A model generated the notes under the pieces. The model was not told where the DNA came from. It saw only the letters and a program-made list of their open reading frames with translations, and ran no database searches. Position numbers and translations under genes: made by a program. A DNA stretch of 64,000 nucleotides from Rotaria sp. Silwood1 (Eukaryota; Rotifera; Eurotatoria; Philodinida; Philodinidae), in NCBI GenBank assembly GCA_905250075.1, contig CAJNOP010000207.1:208459-272458 (forward strand), in the 5' to 3' direction. Numbering within the stretch: position 1 is the first letter of the stretch; each line of letters starts with the position of its first letter. Shown here piece after piece: positions 45,622 to 59,100 of this stretch.

Positions 45622-48600
45622 TATCAAATATGAAGAAGTGCACACTCCCAGAATCTTTCTTATCGTTATTATGAACTATTTGATTTTGAAAAAAATAACT
45701 ACGTCATGAAAATAAAATAAACGATAAAAATGCCTTCACCTAAACAGAATTCTTCGTTTTGTCGTGTAAATTGGGACTTTATATATTTGTAAGTTTTTAA
45801 ATATATTTCATACTATTAGTGTTGCAAATGTACAGGTAATTCTAATATGTAGACATGTGGTAAATATTCTCAACTATGTACGATGTTTTTGTTCGTATAA
45901 TGCAATAAAGTGCTCAAATCATACGTCGATTATCGATCCTTCGTTAACAAAACATACTAGATCTGTAAATTAACAAACATCTCTATCTATACAAAGGCAA
46001 TGAAAGTATCAACAACGCTTGAGCATCATATAGCTTTGATAAGGATAATGTTATTAGTTTTTTGAATTGAAAAATCCTATAATTTGAAGAGCAAAATAAA
46101 CGAATAGTTCACTCTTTTTATCTTATTCAAATCTTTTCAGAATAAAGAATCATCTGAAAATGCTTTTTTCATTCGATTAATTCAATATAGTTTCATTGTA
46201 TCTTTATATTTTGAGCTACAATTTTATATTAATAATTACAAAATAAATAACTTGTTGAAATATGTACTATAGATTTTGTAACAGAGAAGAACAAAGCAGA
46301 AAATAATAGGTTAAACAGCAATAGTTTGCATATTATATACCTATAGATAGTTGTATATGATTCAGTCATTTCATGTCAATATTTCATCATGGAAAAAATC
46401 ATCTGGTGTCATCTATTTGTTTTTTGAAAAATGCTCAGTATAATATAATATTGAGTAGAAATTATTACTCATCTTATGATGATTCTGAATATGTATAAAT
46501 CTTATTATATCAACTGATTGTAAAACAATATTCATACACAGCATTGAGAAATAACCACTAATATATAAGCGTATTTGTTTCATCAATCAGCACATCAAAT
46601 AGAACAGTGATGTCATAGAGAAAGAAAAAACGTAGTTATGCTTGAATAGGTTCTATTAAATCGAAAGATGATTTTTCGTTTATGACGTTATTTATAAGCC
46701 TTACTTTTTTCGTTATGTCATTGATACATTTATTTTTCTCTTTTAGCAATACTAAACACTGATACGTAATATTCTAAATATATTTTTTTTTCACGTTTAC
46801 AATACATCATCTTTAACAACTTGGTATTTCTACATGATATACAAGGTCCTTATCTGCATGCATTTTATATCGTATACGAAAATGACTGTATGGATGAGAA
46901 CAGTACATATTTTGTACAAGTAACTACAACTTTCGTCACTTGTTCATGTAGACACGAAAAAATTGAAGAACTCTTATGGTTTTAAGAAAACTTGACTTCA
47001 AATAAAGTAGTAGAAATAATTTTAAGACATTTTTTTGTGTTTATTATAATATCAGCTGCATTTATAGTTAGAGATCTGATTCATTCAGTATTTGAAAGCT
47101 CTTGTTAACTATAATGTAACTTGAAAACATATTCGAAATAACGCGTGATTTCCCTGAGATTTTGTTTGAAAAATAAAACTTACATAAATCTCTGCATAAT
47201 TTTTTTGCGCTTTACATTTCGAAAGAAATATTTTTCAAACATTATCAAGCCATAATTTTGAAAAACCCGTTTTTAATGCTGAGAGTGAATATTGGTATTG
47301 AAACAGTCTCAAAACAGCTTATTTTTTGCGAAATTTTCGTTCGTAATGAGTGATCGGCTTTCGAATTTAATTTCTTTCGCAAAAAAGAACAGATTTAACG
47401 TTTTAAATTATTATTAACTTTGTAGAGAATTAAATTTTCTGCAAACTAGAACTCTTCGTACTTCTTCATGACATCTACAAAAAATTGTCATTGTATTTTC
47501 TTAACAAATTCATCAATTAGAGACAAGAACGTCTTTCAATTTCCCACCTGAGATTGTTCGATAGATAGCATGTTTCTCTGATGTATTTTCACGTATGTGC
47601 AGCTGTGATGTTGAGATGTGTCTGTGTTATATTTTTACATTAAGTGTTGACCAATTTATGAGAATATTTATATCTGATATTTTTTTTATCAGCATCTGCT
47701 TTATTATCTCTTTATATGAATTGAGAATTCACAATTTTACAAAAAATGAATACTCAAATACAAAATAAAGTATTCACAACAAACTATTGAAGAAAAACTT
47801 CATTAATATAAGGAGAATCACATATAGTTAATAGAGTTAGCTCAACACGTGCTGTTTTAGGTACGCCAAGCGCATCAAATTTGGGTTAGTCTCAATATTT
47901 GTTTAAATTTTCTTCATCTTATTGATAATGTACTTAGAAAAAAAAATTGTTTGATTGCTCAGAGAAATGTATTTCATATAAAACTCAGCTTCTAATGGAT
48001 AAAATCGTTGAATACAAAATCCGAATACATTGTTTTTATGCTACCATATCGAAAGTATTGACTTTCTTAATAATCAAACAATATTTTTCAAAAAGCATCT
48101 ATGATTTTTCTCTCGAAATCAATGGCTAATAAGACGTAACAATTTGGACATATATTGAGACTAACAAGACTTAATATGGTTGGTGTATTGTAATCTTCAT
48201 GAGCTTTTGTCATTTTTGGACGAAAATTGTTTAAGTTTCACGACAAAAATAGCATCTAAATATGCCTAAAACATCATATCTACAGTGATAAAAAACATGA
48301 ATGTTTTTTCTCGAATTTCAAATCGCTGAGACTTCATAAAAGGGAAAAAGTTAACAAATGCTTTGTATAGAGAAGAAGTGTATTTTTTAAAATTGATTCA
48401 TATTCTAAAAAACACCAATAAATTAGGAAAAATTTAGAAAACCAATTCACATTAACGTTTTTAATAAGTTGATTCAAAAGTCTAAGAGAAAAAATGAATG
48501 AATTGTCAACATTTAAAGATAAAAAAACAAGCAAAGATGATAATAAACTTATTCATTGTGTGCTTTAACACTAAGATTTTAACTTAATAAATAACTAAAG

Positions 48601-50246
48601 AGTATCTAAAGAAACTACCATTTTTTTCTTTTTTTACCTTTATCCATAATATGCTTTTATTTATCCAAGAAATGCAACTAATACATGTGTCGCTAGCGTG
48701 TCCTGTTGATATGGGTGATCAATATTCACATAGTTGCACAGAAATATGCTAACTTTCCACTAATTTTTGTAGGTCTCATCTTGTGTTCAGCTTTTGACGC
48801 TATTGCGTGCCATATTTTCAAGAACGAGTTCTGGACGATTCTTCTTCATCACTAATTTTTCATGGGTAACTAGAATAGTAGTCAATGCAAGATTTTCTTC
48901 TATGGTGAAACTTATGTTAACTACTAGTCTCGTGTAACTATGAAAATATCTAGACACAAAAAACCGAGCTTGGCAACTGATTCAGTTTGTCTATAGGTAG
49001 TATTAGTCTCATACGAATTGAAAAGCCTTCCTATTATGCTAAATAATAATGTCAAATAAGAAAACATCAAACTTATCAATTTCTGAACATAAATGGATTA
49101 GATATTGTTCAATATCAGTTGATGTGAGTTACTAAATTAAAAGTTTTAGAATAGTTATTCTTTCCCTCTTATATTAATGTACGTTGAACGTGCCAGACTA
49201 GAACAGAAGTGGTCTTTTTAGAAGTTCCAACAATCCTTTTTGAAAAAGAACTAGTTCATTAATTAATACATGAAATGGACCACTGTTTACGCTAATTGTA
49301 TTCTATAATTGAACTGGTCGATTTTTTATCAGTGTTTTGGCAATTAAATCAAGTGATGCACCTGACTGATCTGGTCTAACAAAACTCTACCAGTTTTGTG
49401 TACGCATTCGATTGACTAGTGTAAAAGGGATTATGCATAGTCAAATATTGCGATCATCTTTTTTTTTTTTATATTGGCCTTACATGTACAGAGGTAGACC
49501 TGTAGAGTCCAGGGCAAACGCTACCGATCCTTAGATATACGTGTAAGCATACCGTAATAGCTCGTTATCGAAATTCCTTTGGGGCTAAAATGTGGAACTT
49601 ACATGTCTTCTTGAAAATATTCATAGTGTAGAAAATCGTTCAAATTTCGAATAATCTTTTTTCGACGGACCACTTTTTTCATTTCCTTCTCTTTTATTAA
49701 ATTTTCATGATTGATTATTATTAGTTCAACCATCAAATTGAATCTTTGAAAATTTCTGCTAGTGCAACAAAAAGCAAATAGGTTCAAGGCTATTAGTGTC
49801 GTGATGCACAGATAAGAATAGAGAGATTAGGACACAGGAAAGCGATATAAATGTGAAAATAAAGGCACAAGAATATATCTGCAAGTGTTTTGGTGCTATC
49901 AAGCACACTTTAAGATTAAGATGAAAACGTAAATCTCTTACGGTGTAGGCATAATGATAAAGGAAAAATAACGCAATTACAACACTACATATCTAAAAAT
50001 GACGAACTAAGGATATACTTCGAAGAAGTTTAGTATAGAAATAAAAGTTTCGCAATAGAACTAAGGGATTAGATATAGTTACGATGAGTTAAGTATAATG
50101 TTAACACATGAGACATAGCTACAATGGATTGAGTAAAAAAGTAAAAGATTTGACATAAGAAATACGGCAGTTAAAAGAGGTCGAATATAGTTATCAAGAA
50201 ATGTATTTTCTATCCAGATGACCACACTATTTTGGGTTCATAGAAA
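45622..50246. other. Gene-free A+T-rich DNA upstream of the ADP-ribosyltransferase gene
   Basis: No supported gene lies in 4.6 kb; frames at 47,947-48,129, 48,334-48,534 and 49,599-49,787 look random. At about 49,900-50,200, phrases such as ATATAGTTACGATGAGTTAAG recur with drift every 40-60 bases, a weak degenerate repeat just before the gene. Confidence 0.5.
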
Positions 50247-50333
50247 ATGTTTTTTTTTAAGAGTGCACCAAATCGTCATATTGACATCTATCCCGAACTA
50301 TATCTTTATTGTAGAACAGTCTTAAGAAAAATA

Positions 50334-51095
50334 ATGACTCGATTTATAGAATTTCAAATTGAAAATAAGAAACTAACACCAATTGCTGGTTACTGGACTT
50401 ATCGACTTGTTTCTCTCGAAGAAGCATTGCACCCTTTCTTGTCTGAAATCAATGAATTACAACGTTCCATCAAAGAAGCCAAAAAGTGTTGCACATATCC
50501 ATCAGAACACAATCTTACTCGTGATGAATCGGCTGCTTTATTGTTATATACTATGGAAGCGGATGATCAAAGTTTCTACCTCAAGTTGAATGAAATATTG
50601 AGAAAAGAAGATCGAAATGAGTTAAAACCATGGTTTCCCTTCCTCAAATTATTCGATACAGCACTCAATAAATTACCTACGATAAAAGGAATCGTTTGGC
50701 GAGCTGTACCTGGCAATGTGGCTAATGATTATAAGAAAGATCAACTATTAACGTGGTGGACTATCAGTTCTTGCTCAGTATCAGTAGATGTTGTCAAAGC
50801 GTTTTTAAAACCGAATGAAGAATCAACACTTTTCATGATTGAAGCTGTCAATGGAAAAAATGTGGCTGGTTATACTATGTATCCGAATGAATTCGAAGTT
50901 ATATTAGAAATCGGCACTCGATTACGTGTCAAAAGTATCGGATTTGAACATGGCAATCTGCATTTGATTCATTTAGAAGAAGTGAATGACAATGCAGATT
51001 ATCAACAGGAAGAATCAGCATTAGCTATGGCTACGCCGCATGTAACATCAAAACCATTCAAATCTTTGAGTCTACCACCACCTCGTGAGTCATAA
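50334..51095 (+). CDS. NAD+--protein-arginine ADP-ribosyltransferase, bdelloid-type
   Basis: The protein should transfer ADP-ribose from NAD+ to arginine (R-S-E class). I chose Met at 50,334 (TRFIEF, 253 residues) because family members begin near there; an upstream Met at 50,247 would add 29 unlike residues. Numbering from 50,247: an N-terminal helical region with the conserved DESAALLLYTME (93-104) and LKPWFPFLKLF, then Arg152 (VWRAVPG, NAD binding), the STS-like segment at 172-178 (TISSCSV), and the ExE pair Glu215-Phe-Glu217 in NEFEVIL with the following GTRLRV strand. All catalytic positions are present. No signal peptide or membrane segment is evident, so it is probably cytosolic. The C-terminal tail is Pro/Ser-rich; CCTCGTGAGT near the stop contains a GTGAGT donor at 51,086, so the tail may splice to a further exon I cannot identify. 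The acceptor protein and role cannot be inferred. Confidence 0.85.
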   Translation: MTRFIEFQIENKKLTPIAGYWTYRLVSLEEALHPFLSEINELQRSIKEAKKCCTYPSEHNLTRDESAALLLYTMEADDQSFYLKLNEILRKEDRNELKPWFPFLKLFDTALNKLPTIKGIVWRAVPGNVANDYKKDQLLTWWTISSCSVSVDVVKAFLKPNEESTLFMIEAVNGKNVAGYTMYPNEFEVILEIGTRLRVKSIGFEHGNLHLIHLEEVNDNADYQQEESALAMATPHVTSKPFKSLSLPPPRES

Positions 51096-54000
51096 ATCTA
51101 TTTCTCTTGTTTTCAATGGAGGCGAAAGGATAAAAAGATGAAAAGAGTCCTTTATATCTTTTACAAGAAATGGCTTCTAAGCTTTCGCAAAACTATTAGA
51201 AACCGTAAGCAACGATTAAAAAGTTCAAGATTGCGGATGCTCAGTAGACTTTCTCGAAATTTTGAAAACCATTGACAGTCAGCTCAGAAAGTGTGCGGAC
51301 ACTATCATTGGATTTGAGGAAGAAATTCACTAAACAAGGCTCGAAAGTAGCTCATTTGACAATCTGAAACTCTGTGTTGGCCTTCATTCTATATATTTTA
51401 TTTTATTTTATTTATAAAAACATGTCAAGATTCAGGTCATGAGATAACCCTCATATTTGTGTTCTCAAAAAGTGAGTACACTATAGGATCGGTCAGTATG
51501 TCCGGCCGTTTACATGACAACTCTTCAAAGGATAGTCCGATTGTGATGAAATTTTGCGCACAAAATCGTCTCATTGATATCTCGGTCGAGTTCGAAGATG
51601 AGAATGATTCGTCAAGATATTGCTGAGTTATCGCAAAAAATGTCAGTATTTCCTATGCTTTTCTACGCGAACATTGACCTATCCCGGTTTTTGTAGAAAA
51701 CAAATTTTCTCTCATAATCAAACAAAACCTCAGCTATTATACACTATTCGATAGAGAATTTCACCGACTACAAAATGGTATATAGAACATTAAGAAACAA
51801 GAAGGCTAAGTCACCTATTGCAAAGATACTTAAACGGAAATTACTTCTGTGTTTTTACTTTTTGAAGTACACATAACACTCGGATTTAAATCTGAGATTT
51901 CCACATTTATTAAATTCTTACTTTTTAATCAAGGAAAAGAAATCCGATGTTCAAAAGCTCAAAAAAATCAGAAAAAAATCGATTACTTACTCAACATTTT
52001 TTATGGTTTTTTATTTATTAAACGTCTCTGTCATATTTTGGATACTGACATGCTCTTTTAAACAAAAAAAAAATGCACTAGAATGAAGACCAACAGAGAA
52101 GTTTGGGTGGCCAAATAAATTATGTGTGATCCTTGTTGGGTGCATATCTGCCTCAAACTTAATGGTATTGGGCTGAAAATTTGATCCAAATCTCTCTATT
52201 ACAGTCCTATGCACATATGCAGGAACCAAAATCGCTGTTCAGAACGGATAAAGGTGGTTTTAAGTGTCTGAAAACTTTTTGGTCTTACTTGAAGTCATCA
52301 AGACTCTAAAATATAAAATTTTGGAATCAGTCATCGTAGTCAAGACCTGAAGTTCTCAAGTGCTTTAACTCCACAGTTATAAAATCAACCAAAGCATTCG
52401 AGTCTGCGAATGTTCTAAAAACAAAATCATGAAGACGGTCGAAGTCGTTATTTAATAAAACTTTTATAAATATTTTGTTAAAATGAACGCTTTTATTGAT
52501 AAGAATTTTCAAAATCTGAAGATTCTTTTTTTTTAAAGGGAAGCTTGTCAGTATGTTAAAGTCAGAGTTTCAGTAATAGTGAAGTGCTTAAGACTGCAAG
52601 TTTTTTTAACTATTATGTTATAAAGTCTTGATGAGGGTCAGTTTTAGTTTCTTGAATATAGTCGAAGTTTTCGAGTCTTCCAGTCTAACGATTCTAGGTT
52701 GCTGATGTTAATGTAAATCTTTTTTGACTAATTACATGTCGGAATGTGAAAAAGATAATGTCAAGTGTTTTTTTCATCTTTCAGTTTAAAAATAATCATC
52801 TCTCATCAAAATGAAGTTTCAAATAACTCTGAATGAAAAAAAAACAGTTTTTTTTTTGTACACTAGTAAAAGTGAATGAGAAGGAGTAAAAAACTACTGT
52901 TTGATGAGAATGGATATGCATTACGGAAAATCTATATACTAGAGAGGTGTTTTCCTTCAGTTTTATTCGAAAATGATAGCTAAACAAATGGATATAGGAT
53001 GAAAGTGCAAAAAGAAACAGAATCGCTGTTCGTATAAATACATTTCAATGAAATCTTGTTCTCTTACATAATAAAAATGTTTCTTGTGCATTTTTCTAGA
53101 AATAGAGATTTTCTTCTGAATGCAACAATACTTATATGTTTTATGAGAGGGCCGTTGCGGACTTTTGGATCCAATCCCTCGAGAACCCAAGAGATATCTT
53201 TAGAAATTCAATATGAATACGGAAATCTTTTGAGTTATTAGACTAACATACACATTAGCTATACTTATTTTCTTTCTTATCATTCCTAAGTATTCATTAT
53301 GGGTTAATACACGGTCAGTAGATGAGTTAATCTCATTATCCCACATGCGTAACATAAGAAAGAAGCAGACAACTTCCTATGAAAACAACACGAATGTAAG
53401 TGGGAAAAAAATTCAAAAATTTTTGTTAAACTTATTTAAATCAGTTGCTTATGTTAGGATTTGAATAGTTTCCATGAAATAGGTTTACCATGCGATGTAC
53501 AACTAGAATAGTAATTCGTCCAAAGCTAGCTTCAATGAGAAAGGATATATGCCACGAAACAGTTTCAATAAAAGTAGCAGTCGTTGTGCATCCTCAGTGT
53601 TTTTTATGTGTTCAATAGAGGTTTCTAGGTCTTTTTATGAAAAGAACTACGTTCTCAGACTCAAAATGAATACTTCATTGAACGAATCTTGGTGCGTATA
53701 CTCGAAGAGACGCTTTCTTCAATTATGAATGCACTGCTTTATAATGAAGTCGCGTGTGATTTTCGAGTAGAAAGTGGAAAAGCAAGAAAAACTTTGAATT
53801 AATATTCAACGTGACTTAGTCAAACATGTTTCTATTTCAGAAAGATCTCTTCATGTGTGATCCGTGAAAGTAAGCAGTGCGCTACTTAGTCTTACGAGTA
53901 TGGGAACAATTTTTTCGTGTACAGAAAGTACAGAATTTATTTTGGATTACGTTGCAAAAGAACACTGATGTAACTTGCCAACATATTTCAGATGAAAGAA

Positions 54001-54290
54001 AAGCGCATTTTCAATAAACTATTCTTTCCTATTTTCTATTCTTCAAGATTTCTTTCTACGTTGAAACTGACACATTACAATGATAACGGAAACAATATCC
54101 AAGTCCATTCTAAACCTGGGTTTTATTATAGACATCAATAATAAAATCAATAAATCGGAGAAATCATTTTTTCAAAAATCAATGCTCAGAGGAAGTCTCC
54201 TAATATGTTCTTGGTTTTAGCTGCGAGATGCTATTTCAAAGTTTTGAATTAAAGAAATTCAGAGTAAGCGTAGCAGGCTTGAAGAGTAAC
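51096..54290. other. Gene-free stretch with a degenerate repeat patch
   Basis: No gene is supported. At about 52,250-52,720, phrases resembling GAAGTCTTCGAGTCTT, CTCAAGACT and AAGTCTTGATG recur in both orientations at irregular 40-60-base spacing, an eroded minisatellite. Patches at 51,510-51,640 and 52,100-52,260 look like old dispersed non-coding repeats. Confidence 0.4.
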
Positions 54291-54298
54291 CTCAAAAC

Positions 54299-55315
54299 GC
54301 TTAAGGGCGTGGATGTGAGGTGCGGGTGTGGGTGCATTGTCTCTTCGTTCAAACCCACACCTTCTTTCTTTTAATGCCAAGGAGGTTCTTTTTGCAAAAT
54401 AGAAGAATACCTTAAAGAAAATATTCAAAAACCTAATTAAAAGTAGGTTTCTTCTTAGCTATTTAAGATTTTGATGAACCATTTTAGAATTTTGTCGCGA
54501 AAGATTATGTCTAAGACTAGGCATAGAATGAGCTGCGTATTGGATTTCTTTCGGAATATTGGATATGTGCTATTGACTGTGTAGATCTTATTTCGAAGTG
54601 CTCCACATTTCTCTAGACAGAAGCAAAAAGAGGCAACATTCAAAGAAAACTTCGAGTCTATAAACAGAGCACTTTCAGTGCCTTTGCCACAAAAGAATAG
54701 AATGATGGTATTCGAGCGTTGTTCAAGGATGACCATCAGAAACTCTTGTGATGGTGATGAGCGATAGCGGAAAAGGAAACTACTTAACTTGAAGCTTGAT
54801 TTGCTTTCTGAATACCGTTACAAACCTATTATTAGCTCTAAAGTTAGTTTATCCTATTTTCTTGATTTATGGTGGGTTGATAAGCTGATCACCAATGAAA
54901 ATAAACGAAAATGCTCATGTCATTGCTACCATGAACTCGTACGGATAACAATAAGACTGTTTTCTTTCCGTTCAGGTTCGAACGAGACAAGTTATGTGGC
55001 AGCAAATGCTGTTGCTGTGTCGAAGAATACAATGCCATCACATACAGTATTATGGAAAGCTGAACTTCCGCGAAAGTCAGGTATGCTGCTTTGAATAAAA
55101 CAGAATACTTTCGTAAAAATGACTCTTTTGGTTTCATACTTCAACAACTGCTCCATGTGGGATCAGTTCTGCCTATCGACCACCAATTGAGGCCAACATG
55201 AGAGAGTTCTGTCTTGTCGATAGGACATATCGATTCCTTCAACAGGTGTGAGTGTGATTTGAGTAATTTCATGTTTTTTCCCACGCCCACAGTCACACAC
55301 TCTTCATTGGACAAT
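54299..55315. mobile_element. Possible GT-rich-ended element
   Basis: The left patch (54,303-54,362) has GGGCGTGGATGTGAGGTGCG followed by a hairpin of GGTGTGGGT and ACCCACACC. The right patch (about 55,240-55,315), read on the minus strand, has GTGTGTGACTGTGGGCGTGG. These G+C-rich patches are about 1 kb apart in A+T-rich DNA and both read GGGCGTGG in opposite orientation, which suggests terminal structures of a non-autonomous element. The similarity is weak outside GTG words. Confidence 0.25.
54978..55080 (+). other. Exon-like segment with good splice sites
   Basis: It is preceded by a pyrimidine-rich CTTTCCGTTCAG and followed by GTATGC. One frame reads SNETSYVAANAVAVSKNT then MPSHTVLWKAELPRKS; a second frame is also open. 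No partner exon was found. It may be a captured or relict exon inside the possible element. Confidence 0.22.
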
Positions 55316-56145
55316 TTATATGGAGTTTATCACTTACCTTTTAACAGACTTGTTATTAAGTCATTATTTACGTTCTGTATGCTTTCTTAATTGCCTAAAA
55401 TTTTCATTTAGAACATCAAGAACTCGCTGTACCTGGCACGTTTGAGCAACTCGTTCGAAATTATTTATTAACTTAGTGATCACCGATTAATAAAGGCTCT
55501 TAGAGCGTTTGATCACAACACAACAAAGTAGACGAATACAGCAGTTGCTATGAGTAGTCATATATTTCTTGATGTGTTCATATTCAACCATAATAGAATA
55601 TGGGTTTTCAGGAAGAAACATAATTGAATCGATTATAAAGGTCATCCTACTTGTTCGCATTATCTGTCAACTATAATCTGTCGAAGAACTTTCAATTTCC
55701 ACTAATAAAACATGAGTGATAAGTGAATTCCATCGTCCTAAAATCTATGCTTCTGCCATACAAATTTCAATCATTAACTCAAGTCCAATGATTTGTTTTG
55801 CAGCAAGAAAAGTTTTGAAATAGAACTCTTGTGCCAAATGCCACAGGTGTCGTTATAATTATACATTTTTGATACAATCTTGAATCAACAAATGATGTTC
55901 ACATTTTTGTTTCGGAATGAAAAAAATCAGAGAACAGAACTCTGATTCAATCAATTCATCTGATATACTATCTTATTGATGCTTAGAAGTTCAGTAATTT
56001 TGTTTTTTAATAATTAGCATAGGTGTACACGGTCATTGGCACTTTTTGAATCATTCACGAGCATGTGATGATATCAATGAAGTATTTGACTGAAATATAT
56101 ACACTACTGAAGACAAAATAGATCAACAAAAACTGACGGCGATAA
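55316..56145. other. Spacer, nothing recognised
   Basis: I see no gene, RNA or clear repeat. The right part may be the most decayed edge of the 93-bp array. Confidence 0.4.
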
Positions 56146-56149
56146 TAAT

Positions 56150-59100
56150 TGTTCATTTAATTTATGATTCGGAAAAAGATGCGTTTTTTCGAGTTATTGA
56201 TTTCATGCTTGTAAAACAGATGAATTATAGGTTCGGAGCGTATGGAAAATGGTCATATATTTGATATGTAATCTTCGTTCTTAAATAGTAAACAACAAAT
56301 CTTGTGCAAGCAAACGAAATCGATGAACAACATTACTGGATATCGATAATTCATTTTATATGTGATTATTAATTGTCCTTTATGACTCGGAAACTACACA
56401 TCATTGTAAGTAAAATAAATGAAGCATATATCTGTAATACGAACAATTTCATTTTGATGTAATCATTGAACAAATCAAGGTCTCATAGTTTTAGATGCAG
56501 ACAAAATAAAATAGACGGCCATGACTGTTACAAGAATCATGACCATTTATTTATCGTGTCATCTTTCAAATGTGTATTTTTTTTAAGCTTTTAGTTTTCT
56601 GTACATCACACCGTTGAACAAAAGAATTGGGGTGCGAAAGATTGGGAAATGTTTATTAATTTATTATAAAGTATTCTCTAAAAAAAATAATTCAAATGTT
56701 TAAATTTAGAGTCCACAAAATAAGTGCACAAAGTTCTCGTAAACATTATTCATGAGTTTTGCGATTATTGATCAAAACATTGATCTGCAAGATTTTTTGA
56801 ACATGAGTAAAAGTAATTGAAGAAAATTGTTGGGAGATACTGATTCATTAACTATAAGATACATAATCATTTATACGAAATGTATCATTTCGTACAAAGT
56901 TCTTGATAAAGACAAATGAAAGTTCAATAATGATTATTCATGAGATATACAATCTTCAATACACGTTGATACCTGATCATTTGCTTTTCCGTTATGAGAA
57001 CGTTAGATGAACACAATGTTGATGTAAAAAATTTCTTTGCGATGTAATCTTCGATGAACTTGAACTTTCGTCGACTTTCATTTAAATATCAAAAAGATAG
57101 ATGAATGAAACCATCGTTAGCATTGTTCGACTGTAGTATAAACTACTATTAGCTCACCACCTCGAATACCATCCATTGATATGATCAAAATAAATGCACA
57201 CAAACATGTTGTGAATCATTCGTATGTTATGTGCTGATCAAAAAGTAAATCTTCATTCAGCGTTGATAATGAGATGAAAACATAGACCAACAACACGATT
57301 ATGATATGTTTATTCATTTATATAATAGAGTGTTTATCATTTGAGAAACTTGAACGTTAGGTTTTGCGAGGAATTATTATAGTAGAACGCAACGTGAGTT
57401 ATTTTCATTCATTGTTCATAGACTATGCAATTGGTTAAATGAATTTCTATCAATAGTTTAAAGAAAATCAAAATAAGTGAACTGAAGTGTTTTACGAAAC
57501 ATTATCATTATTCTTTTGTTATGCGATCAATGATAAATTTCGAACAATACTAATAATTTCATTCAACATGAGTAAAATAAGTGACAATATTCGTTCGAAT
57601 CATTCATTTAATGTGTGATAGTAAAATACTTTAAGAATTGGAAATCTTCGTTTCACAAGTGAGTTAGACGAACATAAGAATAATTATAATTATTTATTTG
57701 CTACGTGATAATAAATTATGACATAAGCCGTACAACATTGCAAGATGGTTCATAAAATTGATGAATAATCGATTGATTCTGAATATGTGGATGCCTTGTA
57801 GTTTTCAAGTTAGTGACGAACTCGCGAACATTGCTTTAACATCTCAAAAAATAATTGATCGTAATATTGCAACGTGTCATTAAACCACCTTTGCTAAGTG
57901 AACTTCGTTCAGCTGACGGAATGACAATGTTTCCTTCGAGGAGAGCAAAACACTTGAACAGAACCCTATTGATAAATATTCTTTCGCCATGTTGTCTTCG
58001 ATCACCTGTTTCGAGTGACAACTTTTACTTTGAAGTGAGCTAAACAAGCGAACAAATCTATCGTTATCCATGTTCCTTTGCCATGTAATCATCGATCAGC
58101 TGACCGAGTGGCAACGTTTGCCTCGCAATGAGCGAGAGAGATGAACAGAGGCATTCTTATCAAGGTTTCTTTGCCATGTGATCTTCGATCAAATGAACAT
58201 GCAACAAAATTTGCTTCGAACTCAGCAAAAGAAGTGAACAAAAGTATCCTAATCAATGTTTGTTTCACCAGTGATTTTTCACTAGCTGCCGAAATGGCAA
58301 TGTTTTCTTCGCGGTGAACGCAAGGGGTGAATACACGTATTGTCACCAAGATTCCTTTGCCATGGGATATTCGATCAGCTGATCGAGTGGCTATGTTTGT
58401 TTCGAAATGAGCAAAAGAGGTAGACAGAAGTATCCTCATCAATGCTCCTTTGCTATATGATGCTCTATCAACTGACCGAGGAACAACGTTTATTTCGAAG
58501 TGAGTAAAAGTCTTGAACAGAAGTCTATTAAAAAATATTCTTTTGCAGTGTAATCTTCGATCAGCTGCCCGAGTAGCAACATTTGCTTCAAAATGAGCGA
58601 AGGAGATAAACAGAAGTATCGTTATTAATTTTCCCTTGCCACATAGTCTGCGATCAATTGATTGACTAACAACATTCCCTTAGAGATCAGCAAAAGAAGA
58701 GAACAGAAGTCTGATTATAAATGTTTCTTTACAATATGACTTTCGATTAGCTGTCAAAATCCCAGCATTTGGTTGGAAACGCGCAAAATAGGTAAACAGA
58801 AGTATTCTCATCAATGCTCGTTTGTAACGTGATTTTCGATTAGCTGAACGTGTGACAACGCTTGCTTCGAAGTCAGCAAAATAAGTGTACGTATAATTTT
58901 TGATGAATATTCCTTTGCTAGATGATCACCCATCAGCTGATTGAGTGGCAATATTTGTTTTGAAGTAAGCTAAAGAGAAGAACAAAATTATCGTTATGAA
59001 TATTGCTTTACTATGTGAGCTTCAACCAACAGAAGAAGTCTCAACGTTTGCGTTGAAATGAGGAAAATAGGTGAGTCGAACTGTCTTGATGAATTTTCCT

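Noticed and set aside
47827..47890. Exon fragment reading VNRVSSTRAVLGTPSASNLG
   Set aside because: It is only about 20 codons with stops on both sides and has no consistent splice sites.
53145..53190. tRNA with GGATCCAATCC as box B
   Set aside because: There is no box A at a suitable distance and no cloverleaf pairing.
54303..54362. Telomere repeat tract
   Set aside because: TGTGGG occurs only once and is not in a tandem run, so this is not a telomere.
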